NCBI GenBank assembly: GCA_020427395.1
Contig: JAGQON010000013.1
Span: 1-64,000, forward strand
Length of the DNA: 64,000 nucleotides
Direction of reading: 5' to 3'
Source of the DNA: Phycisphaerales bacterium
GTDB lineage: Bacteria; Planctomycetota; Phycisphaerae; Phycisphaerales; UBA1924
Part shown: positions 17,987 through 27,206 of the stretch, one piece after another
How the letters are laid out: every line of letters starts with the position of its first letter
How positions within the stretch are numbered: position 1 is the stretch's first letter
The notes under the pieces: model-generated
Told to the model about the DNA's origin: nothing
What the model saw: the letters and a program-made list of their open reading frames with translations, nothing else
The model's database searches: none
Program-made: the position numbers and the translations under genes

Positions 17987-19483
17987 TCAGGGGCAGCCGT
18001 TGCTGTAGGCGCTGAGGAACAGCGATACATCGAAGAAGTTGAAGCTGCCATCTCCGTTGAGATCCGCCGCGGAGTCCGCTGCGTTGTACAGGCTCAGGAA
18101 CGCGCTGACATCGAAGAAGTTCAGCTCGCCCAAGGGCTCGGCATAGTCCGCTGCATTGCACATCACCGGGCCAACGAGCCCGGCGAGCACCATACGATCC
18201 GCGGCGCTGGGCGAGTCACTGCCATCGGACGGATCAAGCGAGCGTGCCGAGAGGTAGGCATTCGCCAGCCGGTTCTGGAAGACATACGACTGGAAGTTCA
18301 TGCCCGGATTATTCGGGTCAGCGATGGGCATGCCCGAATCCGGGTCGATGTAATCCTCGGTCGCGTCGAAGTCCGCTTCAAGCAGCTGGGCATCGAAGAG
18401 TGCCAAGTCGTCGGCATCGGCGTCGCCGTCGAAGTCCAGATCGCCGGGCACGAAGCGGAACTGCGTGATGCCGGTCGGAGCATGATCGTTGAAATCACCC
18501 GGGGTGATCTTGAACACATCGCCGGCGCTCTCGATCGAGATATCCATAAACCCGTCGCCGCCCTGATCGGTCGGCGCGCCCACGAGGGTGGGGTCGTAGG
18601 TAAAGTCGATCGAGGCCCCCATGACCTCGCCGTAGATCCATGACTCATCGGCCACACGCGTCGGAACGGTCTCACCATCGCTGTTGATCCGCAGCCCGAG
18701 CATCGGATTCGCGCCGAAGTAACGAAGTCGGGACGCTGCGTCGGGGTTGAAGCCCTCGGTCGAGGAGATCTCGTGCTGCGAGGTGCGGACATACTCCTTG
18801 CCGCCGGCATTCGACCAAGCGATCTCGTCGATGATCTGCATCGGGTCCATCTGCGCTGGTGGTGGCGCGGCCGGGATACCCAGGTCGCGATTCAGCGGGA
18901 TCTCGATGCCGAAGTCCAGCTTGCCGTCGAAATCAACATCCGGGTTCTCGTCTTTCCAGATCGCGTAGCCCGGTTCGTAGACGCTCACACCATCGACGAT
19001 GCTGTGATGCGGACGCCGACGCATGAGCAGGTAAGTCGATGAGTAGTCGTTCTGAAGGTTGCCGTTGATGTCGTTGGGATTCTGAATGTGGGCATCGAAA
19101 AACGACACGCCGGTTGTCTGACCCGGGATGAACAGCGGGATCAGCGACTGGGAATCGGTCCCGTTGTACAGCACGAGGAAACCGTTGGACCCAAGTGAAA
19201 GACCATCGAGTGTAAAGGCTTCGTCGAGTTCCGCGTACACATCGGGGATGTCGTTTGGCGGATTGAACTCGCCGTCGCTGCCGCCCTTGAACACGCCGAT
19301 GGCGTAGCCCGTCAGGTCCATGCCCGGCTCGCCGTAGAGCTCGATGAACTCGAGCACATTGTCGTTGCCCTGGGCGTCGCCGGGGGGATTCTCGTAGACC
19401 TCATTGATGACAACCTGCGCCTGGCTCGCGCCGGCGTACAGCCCCAGCCCAGCAAGGGCGATCAGCGTGTTCTTGATGCTCAT
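17987..19483 (-). CDS. Secreted lamin-tail-domain protein with C-terminal dockerin-like domain
   Basis: This 498-residue exported protein has a signal peptide (about 1-23, ending ASQAQ), then a lamin-tail (LTD) domain opening VVINEVYENPPGD and including VLEFIELYG and LTGYAIGVF. A middle region carries Asp-rich Ca-binding-like stretches (DLDFDGDADADD). The C-terminus has two near-repeats, LNFFDVSAFLSLYNA and FNFFDVSLFLSAYSN, each after DLN/Glu, ending GCP: the GC-type dockerin-like anchor seen in Phycisphaerae. The start at 19483 follows GGAGAGAG. Likely attached to the cell surface or an extracellular matrix. Function otherwise unknown. Confidence 0.85.
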   Translation of the reverse strand: MSIKNTLIALAGLGLYAGASQAQVVINEVYENPPGDAQGNDNVLEFIELYGEPGMDLTGYAIGVFKGGSDGEFNPPNDIPDVYAELDEAFTLDGLSLGSNGFLVLYNGTDSQSLIPLFIPGQTTGVSFFDAHIQNPNDINGNLQNDYSSTYLLMRRRPHHSIVDGVSVYEPGYAIWKDENPDVDFDGKLDFGIEIPLNRDLGIPAAPPPAQMDPMQIIDEIAWSNAGGKEYVRTSQHEISSTEGFNPDAASRLRYFGANPMLGLRINSDGETVPTRVADESWIYGEVMGASIDFTYDPTLVGAPTDQGGDGFMDISIESAGDVFKITPGDFNDHAPTGITQFRFVPGDLDFDGDADADDLALFDAQLLEADFDATEDYIDPDSGMPIADPNNPGMNFQSYVFQNRLANAYLSARSLDPSDGSDSPSAADRMVLAGLVGPVMCNAADYAEPLGELNFFDVSAFLSLYNAADSAADLNGDGSFNFFDVSLFLSAYSNGCP

Positions 19484-19517
19484 ATCTGCTCTCTCCAATG
19501 CGTATCACGGCGAACAC

Positions 19518-20561
19518 TCAGCGGTACCGACCGCTCAGAAGTTCACCCGTAAATACCTCGTTGTTGTTGAAATCAGGGAACAGCGGCAGCCCGTTGTCCC
19601 GAAGGGTCGGGCTGGGCGAGTCTTCCTCGTAGCTGAAGAACTTGTCGCCGTTGGTGTCTGTCAGCGTCGAGACATGCCCGTCGGCGAAGAGCATGTTGCC
19701 CTCGGTGCGGTCGTGTCCACGATTGAAAAACGAGCGGCTCCCGCCGTGCGCCGGGCCGAAGTCGGCGAAGCTGTGCGAGGTCAGCCGGAAGCCAACACGC
19801 CACGAGGGCCCGTCGGTGAGTGCCTTGGTCGCCGGGAGGAACTCTCCATCGATGGTGATGGTGTCGTTGATATCGTTTGAGTCGCCGTCGATCCGCGCGT
19901 CGGCGAGCAAAGGCACGATGGATGACGAGACGACCTGCGTCGCCTGCTCTCGCAGGGGCCCGTGCACGCCATTCGCCTTGTCCGCCGGCTGCCCGGTGCG
20001 CCCCACTCGCGGATCCTTCCACTGCGTGTAGGCCATGTACCAGGACTGGGTGTAGTTGGTGTTGTACCCGCGATCGATCAGCTGGTCCCGCGTCTCGTAG
20101 GTGAACGGATCGCCGTAGCCGCCGTCGTTCATCCGGAGCACATTGAGGTTCTGGTTATACTGCGCGGGCGCTGTCGGGCACAGAAAATCACTCGCTCGAA
20201 CATCCGCAATCTCAACCAGGTCCCTCAACCATCCGATCCGCTCAACGGTGCTTCGCCGATCGCTCGGGTTCCGTGCCCACTCCGCTTCCAAGGCATACCC
20301 GTTCGCGTGCTTGCGGACACGGTTGTCGAACGGGCCGGAGCTGAGATAACCCTTATTCCCGGCCGAGTAGGTGCTGAACGAGATACCCATCTGGCGCAGG
20401 TTGGACATGCACTGCACTTTCTTGGCGGTATCGCGTGCTTTACCCAGCGAGGGCAGCAGGATGCCGATCAGCAACGCGATGATCGCGATCACGACGAGCA
20501 GCTCGATGAGCGTGAACCCGCGCGGGGGCACCGTGGAAGAACCTGTGGTCATGTTCCGCAT
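19518..20561 (-). CDS. Prepilin-type N-terminal protein with H-x9-DG-like C-terminus
   Basis: The protein carries a type IV prepilin leader, [25 protein letters not shown], cut before the Phe, and a globular part ending with [14 protein letters not shown]. This belongs to the large planctomycete pseudopilin-like family with the H-x9-DG box. I chose the start at 20561 (347 residues) to give a short basic leader; an in-frame ATG upstream (20585) would add eight residues, and no clear ribosome site decides. Such proteins are likely processed by prepilin peptidase and exported through a type II-like system. It faces a divergent surface-protein gene. Confidence 0.85.
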   Translation of the reverse strand: MRNMTTGSSTVPPRGFTLIELLVVIAIIALLIGILLPSLGKARDTAKKVQCMSNLRQMGISFSTYSAGNKGYLSSGPFDNRVRKHANGYALEAEWARNPSDRRSTVERIGWLRDLVEIADVRASDFLCPTAPAQYNQNLNVLRMNDGGYGDPFTYETRDQLIDRGYNTNYTQSWYMAYTQWKDPRVGRTGQPADKANGVHGPLREQATQVVSSSIVPLLADARIDGDSNDINDTITIDGEFLPATKALTDGPSWRVGFRLTSHSFADFGPAHGGSRSFFNRGHDRTEGNMLFADGHVSTLTDTNGDKFFSYEEDSPSPTLRDNGLPLFPDFNNNEVFTGELLSGRYR

Positions 20562-20614
20562 GCGCGGACTGTATCGCAGCGCCATCTGAACAATCAGTCC
20601 GTGGTATATAAACA

Positions 20615-20640
20615 TTGCGCAAAGGAACTCCTTAGCGCAA
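20615..20640. promoter_or_regulatory. 26-bp palindrome between divergent genes
   Basis: Arms TTGCGCAAAGG and CCTTAGCGCAA are complementary except for one position, separated by four bases. It lies in the ~200-bp region between the pseudopilin gene (minus) and the surface protein gene (plus), about 55 bases from the former start. It could be an operator for a dimeric regulator or a hairpin in the leader; no T-run follows. Confidence 0.5.
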
Positions 20641-20764
20641 CACTCATGCATTCATAACAAAACGGCAAAGCTTGCGCACTACCCCCCCACCTACTCTTCT
20701 CCCGATTCAGCACGCCCGTGCGCGTGCGAGAGAAAACGCACCACACGAGAAAGAGAGAGCAACC

Positions 20765-21439
20765 ATGAACAAGGCACTCGCCATCGTGGCCATCGCAGGC
20801 CTCAGCACCATCGCCAATGCCGGCACCGCCAGCATCGCCATCACCGAGGCCTTCGTCGGGCTTTCCGGCGAAGACGGAACCCAGGACTGGTTCGAGATCA
20901 CCAACATCGGCAACAGCGCGATCGACACCGGGCTCTACATCTACGACGACGACAGCGCCGACCCCGCATCGGGCGGTCAGCTCGATTCATTCATCCTCGG
21001 CGCCGGACAGTCGATGGTCTTCCTGATCTCCGACGACAACGCTGCGGTTGACGATGTCACCTATGGCAGCGCAATCGCCGAGTTCCAGTCCATCTGGAAC
21101 TACAACGGGCTCATCGGGCTCACCAACGGCGGCGGCGCACTCGGTCAGAGCGGCGACATCATCAACCTCTTCCTCGCCAGCGACAGCAGCTTTGTGACCC
21201 TCGCAGAAACCCCCGGCGCCCTCTCGGGTGGGCTCTCCACCATTGACTATGTCAACGGCACCGCCCTCTCGATGCTCGGCGTCAACGGCGCCTACGAGTC
21301 CAACGCCTTCTTCAACGACAACCTCGGGCTTCCCAACGACTCCGCGACCCTCATCGGTTCGCCGGGTACCGTGCCCGCCCCCGGCGCACTGGCCCTGCTG
21401 GGCCTCGGTGGCCTCATGGGCGCCCGTCGCCGCCGCTGA
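20765..21439 (+). CDS. Secreted lamin-tail-domain protein with PEP-CTERM-like sorting tail
   Basis: This 224-residue protein has a signal peptide (about 1-19, ending IANA) and a lamin-tail-like beta domain starting ASIAITEAFVG with DWFEITNIGNSAID. The C-terminus PAPGALALLGLGGLMGARRRR is a tripartite sorting signal: short Pro motif, hydrophobic helix, Arg cluster, in the PEP-CTERM style frequent in Phycisphaerae. An exosortase-like enzyme would process it; none is in this window. Start at 20765 follows a GAGAAAGAGAGAG purine run. A terminator lies 25 bases after the stop. Confidence 0.87.
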   Translation: MNKALAIVAIAGLSTIANAGTASIAITEAFVGLSGEDGTQDWFEITNIGNSAIDTGLYIYDDDSADPASGGQLDSFILGAGQSMVFLISDDNAAVDDVTYGSAIAEFQSIWNYNGLIGLTNGGGALGQSGDIINLFLASDSSFVTLAETPGALSGGLSTIDYVNGTALSMLGVNGAYESNAFFNDNLGLPNDSATLIGSPGTVPAPGALALLGLGGLMGARRRR

Positions 21440-21463
21440 TCAGAGTGAAACCACAACACGCGA

Positions 21464-21489
21464 AACCCGCTCGTCTGAGCGGGTTTTTT
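21464..21489 (+). terminator. Rho-independent terminator
   Basis: A 9-bp stem AACCCGCTC / GAGCGGGTT with a four-base loop is followed by a T-run. It sits between convergent genes and may serve both, though the T-run is longer on the plus strand. Confidence 0.9.
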
Positions 21490-21509
21490 CGTGTCTCAGC
21501 CCAGTTGTA

Positions 21510-23021
21510 TTACTCGGAAACAACCTCGTAGATGCTCAGGCACCCACCCAGCTCGGCCGCGACACAAAGGTATAACCGATCATCGTGCTGATAGAAGCAC
21601 ATGCCCTCGGGGCCGAGGCAGCCGGACTCGATCACAATGACATCCAGTAGCTCGGGCGCCATCGGGTTGGCGATGTCGTAGAGCATCACACCATTGGTGC
21701 GCTCAAGCCCCACCGCGAGCAGGATCCGCTCACCATCCTGATACAACGCGAGACCCTCGGGCTCTGGGCCCGCCCGGTCGCTCCGGGAATCACCGGAGTT
21801 GTACTGCTCAGGAAAAAGCATCGCCGTCATCAGCTCAATCTGCGGCCCGGAGTTCCACACCGTCACACCTGTCTCGGTATCCACAATCGAAACACTCCGC
21901 CCCCCCTGCGGGCAGAGCACATCGAGATCACCATCGCCGTCGATATCCCCGTCAATCGTGCTGATGTAGAGCCGATCCAGTCCGCTCTGGTGAAGATCAC
22001 CGTATGTGGCTGTGAGTCGTTCGATCGCCGCGGCATCGATCAAGCCACGCTCGATCGCCTCTCCCAAACGCAGCTCATGGATCGCGGACTTCTCGCCTTC
22101 GTTCGCCAGGATCAGGTAGCCGTGGTCAGCGATCTCGACATACTCGATCGTATCGGGCATGGGCAGCAGCCCGAAGCCCTCACCCGATCGAACGCGCGGC
22201 CCGTCGGTCTCCGAGCCATCGAAGGGAAAACTCAGAGGCACAAGTGGCAGCACACGCGTCCAAGTCCGCGATCCGAGATCAAAGTAGCCCAGCCCGTTGT
22301 TTTCCTGCAGCGACACCCACGCACCGGTCATCGTCGGTGCGATGTACTCAGGCTCGATGTTTACGCCGGGTGTGTCGATCAACTCGGAAACGATCCGCAG
22401 GGTGGTCAGATCGATGCCCTCCGCGAGATACTCGTCGGTCAGGGTGTAGGTGTTCGCGTCATTGAATCCCAGCCTCGCAAAGTCACTGGGCATCTCGATC
22501 GCCGAGAGATCGAGGACGGTGATGCCTCCCGGGCGATCGATCGTGCCGGGCTCACACTCATTCGCGGCGTACAGGTACTGCCCATCATCGCTGAACATCA
22601 GGCAATCAGGGTGATACCCAATACCAAGCTGCCACACCGGGTCACCCGTGCGCAGGTCAATGACCTGGGCCATGCCGGGCATGGAATCCGGCGGCGAAGG
22701 GATCCACGACACGACCGCGAAGCCGCGCCCCGCGGGGTCGATGGCCAGCGAGGTCGCGTCCCACTGCTGCGTGCCCGAGAAGGTCTGTGTACGCAGCAAG
22801 GCCGCGCTGCCGGAGTCATCGAGCCCGAAGATCATCCGTCCGCTCGCGCCGATCGCGTGCAGGCGGCGCGTGGACTGATCGTACTGCACGATCTCCACGC
22901 CACCCTCGATCTGGATGTTCTGTAATAGACGCAGCGATCGCCCCGGCTGCGAAGCCGCGAAGCCGACCTGCGCCACTGACGCAACCAGACCGAGTTGGAT
23001 CATAATCAATCGAGGGCTCAC
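21510..23021 (-). CDS. Exported beta-propeller protein, choice-of-anchor-I-like
   Basis: This 503-residue protein has a signal peptide (about 1-24, ending GFAAS) and repeated propeller-like blades such as YHPDCLMFSDDGQYLYAANECEPG and EPEGLALYQDGERILLAVGLE. The pattern matches the choice-of-anchor I family of LVIVD/YVTN-like propellers, often annotated as phytase-like or alkaline-phosphatase-like. A DIDGDGDLDVL stretch looks like a Ca-binding loop. I chose GTG 23021 because GGAGG is five bases upstream; an ATG six codons on (23003) would shorten the signal. Role unknown; likely periplasmic or surface. Confidence 0.8.
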   Translation of the reverse strand: MSPRLIMIQLGLVASVAQVGFAASQPGRSLRLLQNIQIEGGVEIVQYDQSTRRLHAIGASGRMIFGLDDSGSAALLRTQTFSGTQQWDATSLAIDPAGRGFAVVSWIPSPPDSMPGMAQVIDLRTGDPVWQLGIGYHPDCLMFSDDGQYLYAANECEPGTIDRPGGITVLDLSAIEMPSDFARLGFNDANTYTLTDEYLAEGIDLTTLRIVSELIDTPGVNIEPEYIAPTMTGAWVSLQENNGLGYFDLGSRTWTRVLPLVPLSFPFDGSETDGPRVRSGEGFGLLPMPDTIEYVEIADHGYLILANEGEKSAIHELRLGEAIERGLIDAAAIERLTATYGDLHQSGLDRLYISTIDGDIDGDGDLDVLCPQGGRSVSIVDTETGVTVWNSGPQIELMTAMLFPEQYNSGDSRSDRAGPEPEGLALYQDGERILLAVGLERTNGVMLYDIANPMAPELLDVIVIESGCLGPEGMCFYQHDDRLYLCVAAELGGCLSIYEVVSE

Positions 23022-23157
23022 CGATGCCTCCAGCCCCACTGATCGGCGAAAACTCACCGACGATCGAGCGGCAGGGGCAATCTTACCAGCACACCGGAGG
23101 AATCCAAACCCGCTGTGAAACTCGAAAGAAGCCCACCGGCGGTCAGATTGCCCAGTT

Positions 23158-24276
23158 TTACTCTTCGACGGCGAGATCAGGGATTGCGTCTTCGGCGGGC
23201 ATCTCAAGCTTCTGGGCGATGTCGTTGATGATCACCGCGAAATCGACCCCCGGATCGATGTACTCACGGTCCTCACCGATCACATCGCGGATCGCAAAGC
23301 CCTCGAGCACATTCGGATCGATGAACAGCTGATAGAACCCAGTGAAGTCGTGGCCTTCGATATCTGACAAGGTGGCGAGCTGAAAATCGTGGCGAGCACC
23401 ATCGCTGAATCCCTCGACGACCCAGGGCTCCACGATCCCGTCGCCCAACCCGATATCGAGCAGGCGTCGCTTCGGACCGCCAAGCGTGGTCCACCAGTCG
23501 TCTTCCACACGCTGGATCACCTCTGATTCAACCTCTTCATCGACCGCGCCCAGTTCATCCAGCGCGCGATCAAGACCAAGGGTCATTTCCTGGTCGTAAT
23601 CACCACCCGATCGCAGCGCCGCCGCCGCCAGCTGCACGCCAAGCGCATGGCTTGGAACATCGTCGTAGGTAAACGCCGAGTTCTTCTCCGGGATCACCAG
23701 CGTGCTCTTGTAGCCGTACCAGGTCAGGATCTCGTGCCAGGTCATGACATCGAACGCGATCCGCTCGGCGAGTCGGATCGCGAGCTCCTTGCCAACGCGT
23801 TCCCGTGAGTCCGGGTCCATGCGCTCCCATTCGTCAGGGTAGCAAAGCAGCACTCGGTAGGTGCTCGGCTCCTTGCCCTTGAACGCGAACTCATCCCACT
23901 CCATCGAGATCGCCAGCTTGGCTCGCGCGTACACATACGCCGTCATATCTGCGCTGTTGCGGATGTGGGCGATATCGAGGAATCCGGCCCTTTGCGTGTA
24001 CACGATCCCGCGCTCCCGCTCGTTGTCGATGCCCAGCACCATATCTGATTGATAGGTATGCGTCCCGAGCTCACCCACACGGGCGTGTTCATACAGCGTG
24101 AACGGTCCAAAGAACGGCAACGCCCCCAGACGTGGGCGGGGGAGCTGATCGAACGGCTCAAGCCGATCGTCATACGAATGCACATCACCGGGGCGTGGCG
24201 CGACGGTGCCAGCACATCCGCCGAGCATCGCCAATGTGAGCACCAGTGGAACAGGTCGCAGAATTTTGGTCATCAT
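23158..24276 (-). CDS. DUF4056 family lipoprotein
   Basis: This 372-residue protein has a lipoprotein signal with lipobox LGGC (Cys21). The family hallmark is YTQRAGFLDIAHIRNSADMTAY near residue 95, followed by AERIAFDVMTWHEILTWYGYKS. DUF4056 proteins are exported and of unknown function. The start at 24276 follows GGAGG; upstream in-frame codons lack a ribosome site. It stands alone, 136 bases from the propeller gene on the same strand. Confidence 0.87.
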   Translation of the reverse strand: MMTKILRPVPLVLTLAMLGGCAGTVAPRPGDVHSYDDRLEPFDQLPRPRLGALPFFGPFTLYEHARVGELGTHTYQSDMVLGIDNERERGIVYTQRAGFLDIAHIRNSADMTAYVYARAKLAISMEWDEFAFKGKEPSTYRVLLCYPDEWERMDPDSRERVGKELAIRLAERIAFDVMTWHEILTWYGYKSTLVIPEKNSAFTYDDVPSHALGVQLAAAALRSGGDYDQEMTLGLDRALDELGAVDEEVESEVIQRVEDDWWTTLGGPKRRLLDIGLGDGIVEPWVVEGFSDGARHDFQLATLSDIEGHDFTGFYQLFIDPNVLEGFAIRDVIGEDREYIDPGVDFAVIINDIAQKLEMPAEDAIPDLAVEE

Positions 24277-24488
24277 GATTCGCCTCCATGGTCCATCTTC
24301 GACCCGCGATGCTCCAACCCCATGAACCGGGAATGAATCTTTCTTGATCTGCGGTGCCATGCCCACGAGCGATTCCCAAAGCATCGAACCGCCGCAGTAA
24401 TCATATTTTCATGCGCGATTCACGAGTACTCCAGACTGATCCCTCATCATGCTCACTGGATCACATCAATCAAGACAGGAGGTAGCCC

Positions 24489-24803
24489 ATGTCTGTGTAT
24501 AGAGAAAACGAGCATAACCCTATCAAGACCTGCGACTTCGACGGCTGCGGCTGCACGAGTGATCAGTATGGTGGGGTCGACAAAGGCGATAGCTGGTTCT
24601 GTTCGCAGGGCTGCGCCGAGGGCAGCGGTTGCGATCACGCGGATTGCCACTGCAGCCGGATCAGCAACCACAACCCTGACCAGCGAAAGATCTCCCCGGC
24701 CATCCCCGGCTCGACGACCAAACCGGTCCCCGGCGATAACCCTGGGCATTTCACCGATCACAACCCAGCTCAAGGCTCCCCGGCCACCCGCCGCCAGCCC
24801 TGA
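24489..24803 (+). CDS. Bacterial metallothionein-like protein
   Basis: The N-terminal ~56 residues match the SmtA/BmtA metallothionein layout: Cys at 15, 20, 22, 38, 42, 48, 53 and 55, with His50 and His54. Key segments are CDFDGCGC, then WFCSQGCAEGSGC and HADCHC, equivalent to the family's YYCSEACA-GH-x-GC-CxC core. The ~48-residue tail is Pro/Gly/Asn-rich and probably disordered. Such proteins bind Zn, Cd or Cu in the cytoplasm. AGGAGG precedes the ATG by about eight bases. It is followed 23 bases later by a Rho-N-like gene. No ArsR-type regulator is adjacent. Confidence 0.8.
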   Translation: MSVYRENEHNPIKTCDFDGCGCTSDQYGGVDKGDSWFCSQGCAEGSGCDHADCHCSRISNHNPDQRKISPAIPGSTTKPVPGDNPGHFTDHNPAQGSPATRRQP

Positions 24804-24826
24804 GCCACCATCAATGGAGGCACATC

Positions 24827-25093
24827 ATGCCAGGAAAATCCATGCCGCACATCAAGAACGAAGAGCAGTACGAAGCACTCCGCGACAAGGGCTACAACAA
24901 GGAGACGGCCGCCCGCATCGCCAACAGCGATTCAAGTGGGCAGCCGACCGACCGGCCAAACGCATATGAGGACTGGACCAAGGAGCAGTTGCTTGAGCGC
25001 GCGAAGGAACTCGATCTCGAGGGCCGATCCGACATGGACAAGCAGGCCCTCATCGCCGCACTTCGCGGGAGCCGCTACGGCGATCAGGAATAA
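24827..25093 (+). CDS. Small Rho-N / DUF7218-like protein
   Basis: This 88-residue protein has an N-terminal part (HIKNEEQYEALRDKGYNKETAARIANS) resembling the DUF7218/ChaB-like helical motif. Its C-terminal part (WTKEQLLERAKELDLEGRSDMDKQALIAALRG) is a Rho N-terminal/SAP-like fold common in small stress-associated proteins. GGAGG lies six to seven bases before the ATG. It follows the metallothionein in the same direction and may share its transcript. Nucleic-acid binding is inferred. Confidence 0.75.
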   Translation: MPGKSMPHIKNEEQYEALRDKGYNKETAARIANSDSSGQPTDRPNAYEDWTKEQLLERAKELDLEGRSDMDKQALIAALRGSRYGDQE

Positions 25094-25100
25094 TCACGGC

Positions 25101-25964
25101 TTACGCTTCGGTCTCATCCGAAGGCCTTGCCTTGGCCTGCCTCGCGAGTTCTGTCATCGCGGGGTCTTCCTCGCTGGGCATATCGCCCGGCGCCAGCACG
25201 CCTGCGGTAATTACGAACCGCAGGGCCTCCTCGATCGTCATCGAGATCTCCTGCACCTTGCTCCTGGGCATGTTGATCGTGAACCCGGTGAACGGCGTCG
25301 GGCTTGTGGGAATGAAGACCGACACCACCCGATCGCCCGCGAACTCATCGATCTGACGCAGCGAGTTGCCGGTCAGAAAGCCCACTGTCCAGATCCCGTT
25401 CTTGGGATACTCAACTACGACGACCTTTGAGAATGCCATCTTCTTCTCGCCGATCACCATGTCAACGACTTGCTTGACATGGGGATAGACCTGCTTGAAG
25501 CCAGGGATCCGGGTGATCAGCCGCTCAACACGCGAGTAGAGCGACTTGCCCACGATGTTCCCCAGCAGCACGCCCGCGAGGTAGATCAGCATGATCGCGA
25601 TGAACAGGCCTGTCAGGTTGAGGTACGGGTGCTCTCGCCAGAACTTCTGCAGGTACTCGCGCCGCAGTGTGAGACGGACGGCCGCGTCCGAGACATTCTC
25701 CCGTATCTCCGGTCGATTCGCCCGCGCCTCGGCAATCTCGGCCTGAGTCACCTGGAACCACTCGGGCAGCGATTCCTCGTCCATGACCTTGGGAACAACC
25801 CAGATTACGGTGATCCGGGTGGCCTTGTTGATCGGCTGGGCCACGGTGTTATAGACAAACCCGAACGCCTGCCACAGCAGCCACAACGTCACCGCCGTGG
25901 GCAGCAAGATCGCTAAACCGCGTGAGAAGAAGCGTTTAAAATCGGATGAAAAGGAATCTGCCAT
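25101..25964 (-). CDS. DUF502 family membrane protein
   Basis: This 287-residue protein has two main membrane segments (about 13-38 and 118-142) joined by a charged ~80-residue loop, then a soluble C-terminal domain. The conserved family pattern is LITRIPGFKQVYPHVKQVVDMV, then FSKVVVVEYPKNGIWTVGFLTG and VFIPTSPTPFTGFTINMPRSKV. DUF502 proteins are widespread and functionally unknown. Length fits, with a larger loop than usual. Convergent with the small gene at 24827; only seven bases separate the stops. Confidence 0.9.
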   Translation of the reverse strand: MADSFSSDFKRFFSRGLAILLPTAVTLWLLWQAFGFVYNTVAQPINKATRITVIWVVPKVMDEESLPEWFQVTQAEIAEARANRPEIRENVSDAAVRLTLRREYLQKFWREHPYLNLTGLFIAIMLIYLAGVLLGNIVGKSLYSRVERLITRIPGFKQVYPHVKQVVDMVIGEKKMAFSKVVVVEYPKNGIWTVGFLTGNSLRQIDEFAGDRVVSVFIPTSPTPFTGFTINMPRSKVQEISMTIEEALRFVITAGVLAPGDMPSEEDPAMTELARQAKARPSDETEA

Positions 25965-26156
25965 TGCGTGTCGCGTCCGTGTCTACGCCCAGAGCACCAT
26001 TGTACGGAATCAAAGCGAGCCGCGTTCAGTCAGATCGGCAACGATCCGAACTCTCCCAAGCCCCGCCTCGTAAAATCGGCCCAAAGACGGGCTCTTCGCC
26101 GATCAATAACGACGCGGACCTGATCAGAGTTCAGAAGACATCCCGAAAGGGGCACC

Positions 26157-27206
26157 ATGCGCATTCTCGTGACCGGCGGTGCCGGCTACATCGGATCCCA
26201 CGCCTGCCAACGCCTGCTGCGTGACGGTCACCATGTCGTCGCTCTCGATAACCTCTTCCGGGGGCACGTCACCCCGATGAACCTGCTCGCCTCCCAGTAT
26301 CCATCCAGCTTTGCCTTTGTCCACTCCGATCTGGGTGACACCGCCGCTGTCCTTCAAGCCATCAACGAGCACCAGCTCGACACCGTCATGCACTTTGGTG
26401 CCCTGGCCTATGTCGGCGAGTCGGTCGAGAACCCGCTCTGGTACTACCGCAACAACATCGCCAGCGGCATCGGACTGCTCGATGCGTGTGATGCCGCCCA
26501 CGACGGACGGGGTATCTCCCGCTTTATCTTCTCATCGTCCTGCGCCACCTACGGCGACCCGCCCGAGGGCATGATCCCCGTCCCTGAGCACTGCCCCCAG
26601 TCCCCCACCTCGCCCTACGGCTCTACCAAGCTCCACTTCGAGCACATCCTCAAGGAGTACGCCACCAAGCGCCAGCGTGAGGACAACCCCATTGCCCTGA
26701 CCATGCTCCGCTACTTCAATGTCGCCGGCTCGGACCGCACAGGGCTGCTGGGAGAAGATCACGACCCCGAGACTCACTTGATCCCGGTGGCGCTCAACAC
26801 GGCACTAGGCAAGCGCGATTCCATGTCGATCTTCGGCACTGACTATCCCACGCCCGACGGCACCAACATCCGCGACTATGTCCATGTCGAGGACCTTGTC
26901 GATGCCCATGTCCGCGCGATGGACCGTATCGAGATCGGACAGACCGAGGCCTTCAATGTCGGCATCGGCAGGGGCTACTCGGTGCGTGAGATCCTCGATT
27001 CAGTGCGACGCGTCTCGGGTGTCGACTTCCCGGTGCACGAAGCCGAGCGCCGCGCGGGCGACGCGATTGCGCTGTACAACGATCCCACCCGCATCAAGTC
27101 GAAGCTCGGGTGGGACGCGCAAATCACAGATATCGATGAGGTCGTCGGTACCGCGTGGGACTGGTTCAAGGCCAACCCCAGGGGGTATCGCGATAAGCAG
27201 GGCTGA
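26157..27206 (+). CDS. galE: UDP-glucose 4-epimerase
   Basis: GalE interconverts UDP-glucose and UDP-galactose in the cytoplasm, supplying sugars for the cell envelope and polysaccharide. The 349-residue protein has the NAD-binding GGAGYIGSH (7-15), the catalytic Ser region FSSSCATYG and the YGSTK (YxxxK) catalytic pair, plus RYFNVAGSD and GTNIRDYVHVEDL, all typical. An AAGGGG precedes the ATG. It stands alone and meets the pilin operon tail to tail with no gap. Confidence 0.95.
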   Translation: MRILVTGGAGYIGSHACQRLLRDGHHVVALDNLFRGHVTPMNLLASQYPSSFAFVHSDLGDTAAVLQAINEHQLDTVMHFGALAYVGESVENPLWYYRNNIASGIGLLDACDAAHDGRGISRFIFSSSCATYGDPPEGMIPVPEHCPQSPTSPYGSTKLHFEHILKEYATKRQREDNPIALTMLRYFNVAGSDRTGLLGEDHDPETHLIPVALNTALGKRDSMSIFGTDYPTPDGTNIRDYVHVEDLVDAHVRAMDRIEIGQTEAFNVGIGRGYSVREILDSVRRVSGVDFPVHEAERRAGDAIALYNDPTRIKSKLGWDAQITDIDEVVGTAWDWFKANPRGYRDKQG

